Positions 20,710-29,500 of a stretch of 64,000 nucleotides of DNA are shown piece by piece. How positions within the stretch are numbered: position 1 is the stretch's first letter; each line of letters starts with the position of its first letter. The translations under genes were made by a program, and so were the position numbers. This DNA is from Posidonia oceanica (taxonomy: Eukaryota; Streptophyta; Magnoliopsida; Alismatales; Posidoniaceae): positions 1,426,001-1,490,000 of the forward strand of contig JAZBRS010000077.1 of NCBI GenBank assembly GCA_037176725.1, given 5' to 3'. The notes under the pieces are model-generated. The model worked only from the letters and a program-made list of their open reading frames with translations. It did no database searches and was not told the DNA's origin.

Positions 20710-21660
20710 CCGAAAGCGGCCCCGTTGCAGATGCCCTTCCCCCACTTGCGCTTGCATTCTCGCCTCCTTGCTTCATCTTTATCTTAAATCATCATCATCA
20801 TCCTTTCAACTCTTGCATCCCTTCCCTTCGAATCATCATCGTCATCCTCTCAAGCATTGTACCTTCGGCCCGGTGATGAAAACCGAAAGTGCTTGCCTGC
20901 TCTGGAAAGAGTCACCCTACCTCACCTGGCACTACTCAGATGTCTTAGCTAGTGAGGGAGCCACCGCCAACGAGGACAGGCGAACCGCCTAATTTCGCAA
21001 GGACATACACCTCTGAGGGAGAAAAAATGTTAGGATGTGAGTCTGAAAAAAAAGCGAGAGTAGACACCTAGGTTTGGGCACATCCAAGGAACAGAAGACG
21101 AAGACAGAAGCCAGCCCTAGAGATAGGGGTGTGTAGTCTAACCCTGCTCCTTCTACCCATCACACAACAGACCCAAAGCCTAAATCCATTACATTTCGAA
21201 CACCCTCCTTTTACCACCAAAATGGGGATAGCAAAAGCCTGAAAAAAAAAAGAGAAAAGCAAAACAACAAGCAAAAAAAAGAAAGAGAAAAGAGATAGAA
21301 CAAAAACCAAAAAAAGAGAAAAAAAGCAAGCAAAGCAAAAAACAAGAAAAAAGGCAAAATGTAGCCCGAAAAACACAGGCACCGCTATCCCCCATGCCTC
21401 ACTAGAGATCCCCAGCATGTCAAGCCTAAAAGGGTCTACCACATCCCTTCAAGAGCGAACACTCACCCTTCTCCTAGCTAGGGGCAGAGAAAGACTGCAT
21501 ACCTATGAGGGAGAAATCAATAAAAAAAAAAGAGCTGAAAGAATAGGTGTAGGTCCTGAGAGTGTGGCCAGTAGCCTGTCCTCACCACACCACCACCTGT
21601 ATAATGCCAACAACCCGTTCCGGAGAGCCACCAGCAAGCCAAGAGTCTAGGTAGGGCCCA
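20710..21660 (+). other. Element B post-pol spacer, no supported gene
   Basis: Homologous to 549-1545 of A. It carries the conserved purine block GAGGGAGAAAAAATG (21015-21029), an A-rich stretch at 21240-21360, and ends in the donor-like CCCA|GTGAGT. The short frames are not kept in A or C. Confidence 0.75.
21015..21029 (+). other. Conserved purine tract after pol (central PPT-like)
   Basis: GAGGGAGAAAAAATG is identical in A (904-918) and nearly so in C (GAGGGAGATAAAATG, minus strand, 48914-48900), inside spacers that are otherwise diverged. A purine run like this could resist RNase H and prime plus-strand DNA, or form part of an internal promoter. Function is inferred only from conservation. 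Confidence 0.35.
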
Positions 21661-22116
21661 GTGAGTTAGGGACCACCCCCTTCCTTTGCAGCAGGCACCA
21701 AAGCACTCCGTATGCTGAGGGCATCCAAGCATACTCATTTATCCAAGCATGCCCATTCATCTAAGCATACTACTTCTCTTCATAAGCACAGCACTTGCAT
21801 CCTGCATACGAGCATCCTCTTTCATTCCTTCCCTCTTCCATCAATCTCTCCGCTCTGCAACACGCTCAGGCCCTGAGGCAGTACTCCTCCCCAGCAGAGC
21901 GCATTGACGACACTCAAGCTGCGCCGGTCCAGATCTCCTGCCGGCCCTCGCCCCCGTGTCAGCAAGACTGCTACCAATTCCCTTTGTTTATTTATGCTTA
22001 ATTGCCATGTTCTGTTATCAACTGCTGAATGCATATGGAACTACTTTATCAGCCTCAGTTTCTGTTTATTGTCAAAGAATATATGCTTGCGAGATCTGAC
22101 TGTTTATTGATAGCAG
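21661..22116 (+). other. Element B candidate intron upstream of the DUF7745-like gene
   Basis: GTGAGT at 21661 matches the donors at homologous places in A and C. The likely acceptor is ATAGCAG at 22116, with CTGCAG at 22136 as alternative. The start codon lies about 50 bp downstream. Lengths in the three copies are similar (422, 456 and 445 bp). Splicing is inferred. Confidence 0.4.
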
Positions 22117-22166
22117 TTACTTTCAAGCTTCTGCAGCTATCTGCCTGTCCCTCTGTAATCAGCGTA

Positions 22167-23369
22167 ATGGGCTTTCCTACTCTGCTAACTCCTGCACACT
22201 GCTCGGAAGCCCTGCGAGAATGGATCAGCAGGCTTACTCTACAAGACTGTGAACAGCTGCGCCTGTGGGGCATACCAACCAAGCTGCTGAAGGCTGCTGA
22301 TGTGGAGGTCAGCCGCCACCTTCTGTGTGCCGCCGCAAGATTCTGGAAGCCGGCGCATCATGTCTTCCGTTTCAACAAGACTGAGCTGACACCTACACTG
22401 GAAGAGGTGCGTCGGATCTGCGGCTTTTCAAAGATCATGGGGCCACCTATTTTCATGAGGCGCGATGGATACCTCCAGGTCCTGAGCCAGCTGACTGGGC
22501 TCCCCACTCGAACCTGCCAATAGAAATTAATCTGCACCAGTGGGCCTGAACCTATGCTTCGCCTCGCGCACTTTGATGATATCATGAACAAGCGCGCAGA
22601 ACTCGGAGATGAGCTGTGGCTCCGAGGATTTGTTATCTGCTTCCTGGGCGAACTGATCTTTACCCATGGCCGACTAACAGTGGCCATCGAGGTTGCAGAA
22701 ATTGCATTTACTGTGGTGACCCAGCACATAGACCTGGCACCAGTTGTCCTGGCAGAGACCTATCGCGGGCTGGACCGCATCTCTCATCGCTGCCGCCACT
22801 TCCACGGTTGCGGAGCACTCATACAAGTCTGGCTGACCGCGCACTTAGAAATGGACCTTCTGCACCCTCAAGTGCATGCTTTCGAAGCTTACTGCAGCAG
22901 CGCCCGTGCCAAGACAGAGAAGAGCGTCAAAGAAGAATACGAGAGGCTGTCAGCACTGACTAACGACGCTATAACCTGGCGTATTGTCCCCTCTGCAGCA
23001 GAGCCATTCACTGTCTTCTTCAGTGCGCGTGACATGCGGCTGATCATTCTTCCAGGTTTCACAGCAGGCGTAGAGTACCATCCAATTAGGGTCATGCGCC
23101 AGTTCGGCTTCCAGCAGGGCGCCTTCATTGACAGTATAGCGCCCCAGCTTCTACAGATGTACCCTCTCAGCACAACTGCCCCAACCAAGAAGCTTGCCAG
23201 TCTGATGCAGCATGGGGTCCAATCTACAGACATTGCAGCTGTGAGAGGTGTAGGATGCACCCCTGAGTATGAAGCTGAAGTCCGACAGCTCTGGCCTATC
23301 ACTGAAATTCCGTTAGGCGGCCCTTTGTTTCCCGACTCCCGGCAGTCGAAGAAGACCCGAGTTGACTAG
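22167..23369 (+). pseudogene. Element B DUF7745-like gene, one in-frame TAG
   Basis: 1203 nt including the stop, the same span as in C. The product resembles plant DUF7745 / mobile-domain-like proteins of unknown function. Blocks are AARFWKPAHHVFRF (residues about 54-68), TPTLEEVRRICGF (76-88), LWLRGFVICFLGELIFTH (148-167), LAETYRGLDRISHRCRHFHG (195-215) and YHPIRVMRQFGFQQG (305-319). I see no catalytic motif, signal peptide or membrane span. The start is MGFPTL, conserved in A and C. One TAG at 22521-22523 stands where A has CAG; otherwise the frame is uninterrupted, so decay is slight. It lies in sense, 1.46 kb downstream of pol, and would need its own or a spliced transcript. Confidence 0.75.
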
Positions 23370-23682
23370 GCCCTTGTGCAACCATCATATGGCCTTCTTT
23401 CAGACTATGCTGTACATTTCTGGCCTGCCACAGGCATTGTACCCACCAAGCTTTATCAATGAAAAACTGTTTCTGCTTTCTGCTTGCACATCAAGATTCT
23501 TTGCTGTATTGCATATCATTATCATCACCATCTTGGACCCTCTAACCAGACTTGCAGACATCACAACGCAGCAAAGTCCTCAGCACCCAATCTGGAGTCC
23601 TGAGCTTCTGCGGACCCTCGTCGTCAAGCTACGCCATCTGGCGTCCCCAGCTGGTCGCCCCCAGCTGGATCATCATCTCCAG
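23370..23682 (+). other. Element B spacer after the DUF7745-like gene
   Basis: A T- and C-rich 3' untranslated stretch homologous to A (3221-3512). It leads into the 83-bp array. No gene is seen. Confidence 0.6.
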
Positions 23683-24190
23683 CGGGCTGGCACCCCAAAC
23701 TGCTCGGCGAAAGGTCCGTCAACCTGTCATCCCCCTCAGCTGATCATCCCCAGCTGAGTCCCCAGTGGGCTGGCACCCCAAACTGCTTGGCGAAAGGTCC
23801 GTCAACCTGTCATCCTCCTCAGCTGATCATCCCCAGCTGAGTCCCCAGCGGGCTGGCACCCCAAACTGCTCGGCGAAAGGTCCGTCAACCTGTCATCCTC
23901 CTCAGCTGATCATCCCCAGCTGAGTCCCCAGCGGGCTGGCACCCCAAACTGCTCGACGAAAGGTCCGTCAACCTGTCATCCTCCTCAGCTGATCATCCCT
24001 AGCTGAGTCCCCTGCGGGCTGGCACCCCAAACTGCTCGGCGAAAGGTCCGTCAACCTGTCATCCTCCTCAGCTGATCATCCCCAACTGAGTCCCCAGCGG
24101 GCTGGCACTCCAAACTGCTCGGCGAAAGGTCCGTCAACCAGTCATCCTCCTCAGCTGATCATCCTCAGCTGAGTCTCCAGCAGGCTGGTA
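23683..24190 (+). repeat. Element B 83-bp tandem array, six copies
   Basis: Monomers start GGGCTGGCACCCCAAACTGC at about 23683, 23767, 23850, 23933, 24016 and 24099, a spacing of 83 bp. Each contains CTCAGCTG...CAGCTGAG, an inverted repeat with 8-bp arms, and the phrase GGTCCGTCAACCTGTC. A has only two to three shorter copies, so the array expanded in B's lineage. Confidence 0.92.
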
Positions 24191-24446
24191 CCCCAAAACT
24201 ACTCGTCTGACAAGCACGACAATCTTGTCATCACCCTCTGCTTTCGATGCCAAGGACACGTTGGCCAGCCCCTGGTGTCATCCCGACACCAGGGGCATCT
24301 TTTGATCGCCCCTTGGTATCATTCTTCCCCTCTTTCCCCTATGATATTCCTGGTGTCATAGGATGATTTCTTCTCATCATTACCTCATCCCCTCTTTGCC
24401 GGCCGATAAGTCCGATATCTTATCAATCAATCATTCTCATCATTAC
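24191..24446 (+). other. Element B link between the 83-bp and 36-bp arrays
   Basis: Homologous to A 3656-3900, including TGGTGTCATCCCGACACCA and one GATAAGTCCGATATCTTATC hairpin (about 24406-24425). The multi-copy hairpin array of A is reduced to one copy here. Confidence 0.6.
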
Positions 24447-25060
24447 CTCACCCCCTCTTTCTCATCATGATCTCATCCCCTCTTTAGCAGTAACTCTCAT
24501 CATGATCTCATCCCCCTCTTTAGCAGTAACTCTCATCATGATCTCATCCCCTCTTTAGCAGTAACTCTCATCATGATCTCATCCCCTCTTTAGCAGTAAC
24601 TCTCATCATGATCTCATCCCCTCTTTAGCAGTAACTCTCATCATGATCTCATCCCCCTCTTTAGCAGTAACTCTCATCATGATCTCATCCCCCTCTTTAG
24701 CAGTAGTTCTCATCATGATCTCATCCCCCTCTTTAGCAGTAACTCTCATCATGATCTCATCCCCCTCTTTAGCAGTAACTCTCATCATGATCTCATCCCC
24801 CTCTTTAGCAGTAGTTCTCATCATGATCTCATCCCCCTCTTTAGCAGTAACTCTCATCATGATCTCATCCCCTCTTTAGCAGTAACTCTCATCATGATCT
24901 CATCCCCCTCTTTAGCAATAGTTCTCATCATGATCTCATCCCCTCTTTAGCAATAATTCTCATCATTACCTCATCCCCCTCTTTAGCAGTATTTCTCATC
25001 ATGATCTCACCCCCTCTTTAGCTGTAGCTCTCATCATGATCTCGTCCCCTCTTATCATAA
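24447..25060 (+). repeat. Element B 34-36-bp tandem array, about 17 copies
   Basis: The monomer is TCTCATCATGATCTCATCCC followed by CCTCTTTAGCAGTAAC, with small C-run length changes and some GTAGTT or ATAATT endings. ATCATGAT in each copy is an 8-bp palindrome. The array is absent from A at the same place, where the related CTCATCATTATCTCATCCCC phrase belongs to the longer monomer. The long periodic ORFs on both strands are artefacts. Confidence 0.93.
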
Positions 25061-26024
25061 ATCACATGCTAGGCTGATATCCGAAACTATCAAACAATCA
25101 ATCACATTCTAGGCTGATATCCGAAACTATCAAACAATCAAGCACTCTCAGGCTGATATCCTAAACTATCTGCTCAGGCTGATAACCTAAACTATCATCT
25201 GGGCCGATCCATGGTTGGCCCACAGTTGTGTTATACGGCTGACATCCAGTAACTGTCCCTTGCAATTGCGGTTTCCAGTTGATAGGTCTGTAAACTATCT
25301 GCCAGTTGATAGGTCTGTAAACTATCCACCAGTTGATAGGACTGTAAACTATCGTTAGGCTGATATCCTAAACTATCACCAGCAATTGCATTATACGGCT
25401 GATATCCAGTAACTATCCCTCATCATTGCGCGTTTCCAGTTGATAGGTCTGTAAACTATCCGCCAGTTGATAGGTCTGTAAACTATCCACCAGTTGATAG
25501 GTCTGTAAACTATCCGCCAGTTGATAGGACTGTAAACTATCACGCGCAATCATGTTATACGGCTGACATCCAGTAACTGTCCCTCGCAATGCCGTTTCCA
25601 GTTGATAGGACTGTAAACTATCCTCCAGTTGATAGGTCTGTAAACTATCTGCCGGTTGACAGGACCGTAAACTGTCGCTCCAGTTGATAGACTGTAAACT
25701 ATCCGGCATTTGCGTTATACGGCTGATATCCAGTAACTATCACTCATGGTTTGTGGCTTCCAGTTGATAGGTCTGTAAACTATCCGCCAGTTGATAGGTC
25801 TGTAGACTATCTACCAGTTGATAGGTCTGTAAACTATCCGCCAGTTGATAGGACTGTAAACTATCCCACACAACCATGTTATACGGCTGATATCCATTAA
25901 CTATCACTCACAACTGCATCCGGTTGACAGGACCGTAAACTGTCATTCCAGGCTGATAACCTAAACTATCACTCCCGGTTGATAGGACCGTAAACTATCC
26001 GGATGATAAGACCGTCACCTTATC
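25061..26024 (+). repeat. Element B hairpin array (GATAG/CTATC, GACAG/CTGTC, GATAAG/CTTATC)
   Basis: About 30 short units, mostly CAGTTGATAGGTCTGTAAAC followed by TATC, alternating with GTTATACGGCTGATATCC units. Most units are a 19-20 nt inverted repeat. The arms differ between units but usually stay complementary: GATAG/CTATC in most, GACAG/CTGTC at 25658-25676 and 25926-25944, GATAAG/CTTATC at 26005-26024. Confidence 0.9.
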
Positions 26025-26500
26025 ACCTTTTTGGCGTGGCCTTGTCCCAGGAAGGCAAAGTCACGCAAACCCCTTTTGCGATAGGAGAGTTGGCCTCTCT
26101 CCCCTCGCACCCTTTTTTCTTTTCTGCTAGCTTGTTCCCCAGGCAGGGACAAGCAGCACTCTGTTTTTCCCCGCTTTGTCGCGCAAGTCTGGCCTCCCTG
26201 CCAGATCCTCGCGCCACATCGCGCCTTTCTATCATTCCTCTTGCATCATCTTAGCACTTCCTCAGCTAGCACTACATATTACTTTAGCATCATCAGCATC
26301 ACATGCACAGCATCAGCATCTATTCTAGCTGCACTAACTTCTATGCTAACTTCTTGCATTGCATTTGCATTAGCATGCATCGCACTTAGCATCATCCATC
26401 TGCACCTAGCATCTTGCATTGCGGCAACGGGCTACGATCTTCGGTGCATCCGCCGAATGAGTAGCTCACGCCCATAGCAACCCGCTGCTCCCGCCGGTCA
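26025..26500 (+). other. Element B region between hairpin array and PPT
   Basis: Closely matched by A (about 33085-33562). The first part is CT-rich and GC-rich; the middle holds CATCAGCAT/TTGCAT-type short repeats; the last part carries a conserved GGGCTACGATCTTCGGTGCA stretch. No gene is seen. Confidence 0.6.
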
Positions 26501-26582
26501 GATGGGGTGTCTTGTCAACCCTGAGCAGCGGCCTCGCTCCGCTTGACCTTGCTCAGGGAGGGGCATCTGTTGACACCCCATC
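26501..26582 (+). other. Conserved three-step stem-loop around element B PPT and LTR start
   Basis: GATGGGGT (26501) can pair with ACCCCATC (26575-26582), GTCAAC (26514-26519) with GTTGAC (26569-26574) of the LTR terminus, and CCTGAGCA (26520-26527) with TGCTCAGG (26550-26557). The PPT is left in the unpaired bulge before the LTR. The same design occurs in A (33563-33644) and C (43714-43796, minus strand), where the middle stem is GTCTAC/GTAGAC, a compensated change. Confidence 0.6.
26551..26567 (+). other. Element B polypurine tract (PPT)
   Basis: GCTCAGGGAGGGGCATC lies immediately upstream of the 3' LTR start TGTTGACACC. The RNase H-resistant purine run primes plus-strand DNA synthesis in LTR elements. 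A ends in GGGGCAAC and C in GGGGCATC at the same place. Confidence 0.85.
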
Positions 26583-29500
26583 TTGACAGGCTTGGATCCT
26601 TGGGGCCCTCCTGGTGATTGCTGGACTCAAACCTAACCCAAAACCAAACCCTAAACCTCTTCTTTACCCTCCAAAATCAGCCCATCTTGACCTAAGCCTT
26701 TGCCCCTCTTCCCAAGCTCAAAACCTAACCAAAACCCATAGGAAAACCCACCAACACCCACTTAACAAGCCTACCCAAGAACCTAGAAATTTCCAAACCT
26801 AGACCATTCCCAAAAACCCTAGAAAACCTAGGCAAAACTCCCCTTTTTCAACACCTTTAAACCCCTCCAAAACCTTCTTAGAATCAAACCAAAACTTCAG
26901 GACCAACACCTCAAATCCTAGACTGCCCACTCACCAATTTTCACCCCATTCCAAGACCCTTAAGACCCCCTTTCATCCAAATTATCCTTTTCTCTCTCTG
27001 GGATTATCATTTTCTCTCTCCTCTCTCTCTCCTGATTATCATCTCTCTTTTCATCCCCTTCTTGCTCCCTCTCTGGCCTGGCTGTGGGCCCCCTTTGTGC
27101 TTCTATCCTTCCTCTATCTTATTCCTATTTTTACTTTATTTTTAACACTTTCCCTAATTTTCAAAAAATCCTTTTCCTTCAACCTATCTCTTTTCCTTTT
27201 ATCTCCCTCTTTTTTCCATTTCTTTCCTCCTTTTTTCCTTTTCCCTCTCTTGCAAAAATCCATGAAAACCCCTAAAAATCTGTAAAACCCCAAAATATAA
27301 AAGAAACAAATCAGAAACCTAAGAAAAACAATTAAAAAACATTAAACAAGCAATTAAAAACCTAAACTTGACCAAATCAAACTAAAAGGAAAACCAAGCA
27401 TGTAAGCTAAAAAAATGCAAAACAAATCTAAAGAAAACACTGAAAAATAAAGGAAAAAACTAAAATAAAACCAAAACCTACCAAAAGTAAAAACCCCATC
27501 AAAAGAATTAAAAAACAAAACCTAAAAAGAAGAATTAAAAAACAAACACTAAAACAAGTAATTAAAGAAGCAAAGAGACTTAACCTAACAAACCTAAGGA
27601 AAAAACAACATAAAAACTTAATTAAAAAGGGGAAAAGAAAAAAACACTTAAAAGACTTAAAAACACCCCATCAAACCCGAAAAATCTAATTAAAAACTTC
27701 AAGAAAAATCAACAAATAAAAACCAAAGCATAATTTAAAAGACTTAAGAAAGAAAAAACCCTAAGAAGACTAAAACTTAAAAACCTGAAAACAACCCTGA
27801 TTAATACGAGAATAAATCCTAAAAAATCCTAATCGATATCCTAAGTGTCCAACAAGGGAAACACAATTTTTAAAACAATTTAAAACAAGGTTTAACAAAC
27901 ATTTAATCAAGTGAAAACCAATTAAAAGCAAAACCAAAACCCTAAAACCCTAATCAAGCCCAAAACACATTAATCAACCCAAAATGGCCATTAAAAAATT
28001 TAATTAAAACCCTAATTCACATCACAACCTTTCAAGTATTTTTATTTATTTTTAGTTCATTTTTACTAATTTTGTTTCCCCATTCTACCCTCTCTTCTTT
28101 CTTACTTCTCTTTTTCTTTCTTTCCTTTCCTTACTGGGCCCAATCCAGCCCGTTTTTCTTTTTTCTTTTATTTCTTTTTTTTTCTTTGGCCCGCAGCAGT
28201 CCGGCCCGCCTTCTCCACCCCTTCTTCCTCCATCACCTTCTCTGCATTTTTTTCTTTCTTTCACCGGTTCTCTCCCGCGGCGAGCAACAGCCTTCCCTCC
28301 TCCCTTTTCAAATTAAAAGCCCTCCATCCTTTCATCTACAGCAGCTCGCCGCTCTCTCCTGTCTCAGCACCAATTCCGGGAGGCATTCAATGCCCGTCGT
28401 CTCGCCGGCATTCGTCTCTTTTCAGCTGCAGTGCAACGCCGTTGAATTCAAAAATTCCAGCGTGCGTACCGGCGGCTCCTCCTAATATAAGCCTCCTCTT
28501 CGTTCTTCAATTAAAAAGGGCAGACCATCAGAAGAGAAGAGACCAGAGAGAGCGGAGAGAAACCAAAATTCCAGCAGCTTTCCTCCACCTAAGCGACCTC
28601 CTCTTTCTTCCTCTGTATTCTCCAATTCCCAGAGAGAAGAGTCTGAGAGAGAGAGCCTGAGGGTGTGCTTTGGCATCCCGGAGAGAGAGCCCAGTTCCAG
28701 GGCCTTCCCCCAGCAATCCTTTCCCCAAGTCTTTCCTCTGAATTCAGCAGAACCTTCTCCTTCTTCTCCAGCAAACCAGCCCCCTTCCAAGCCCCAATTG
28801 CTCTCCCAGTTAATCCCCCAAGTTCACCCAGAAACCCAGCAATACCTCCCCACCATTTCCCGACCATTCCCCCTCTGAAACCATCCTAAAACACCACCTG
28901 TCTACCTGAAACTCAAACTGTAACCCAACACCTCCTCTCCTGAAATTACCTTCACCACAGTCCACCGCATCTTCCCAAACCTTCCCCAGATATTCGCCTG
29001 AACTCCACCTTCCCGAAGCACCCAGCCTTCAGCCTTCTCCCCCACCACAGACCGAAACCTTCACCACAAACACCTGCACCTCCCACTGACCAGAAATCTG
29101 GCCGACCTGCAAACTCTTCCCACTGCCTCCAGAAAACCAATTCAACCACCCAGAATCCTTCCCCAGACCTCCAGCAATCTCCCCGAAGGCTCCGCTTCGC
29201 TGGACGAGCAGCGGACAAGGCCCCCCACCTCCGGCTGCTCACTGTCAACCCAAAAGACCCAATCTTCCGCTCGAGCTGCAGAAGCATCATCCGATCGTCC
29301 GAGGAGCTCCGGAGCTTCGTCCTGAAGACGCTCGAACCACCGTGAGCCGCCAGCATCCACCGCAGCGACCAGACGACCATCGCCGGCCAGCTCCGACACT
29401 GCTGAGGTCGGGAGGATGCTCTAGACACGGTCACAGGTATTTTCTTACCTTCCCCGCTCTCTCTCCTCCTCCTGCTGCTTCCCCACCGATCAGAGTCAGC

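Noticed and set aside
24606..24879. ORFs MISSPSLAVTLI... and MMRVTAKEGDE... repeated in tandem
   Set aside because: They are periodic translations of the 36-bp array. The array is absent in A, and nothing suggests expression.
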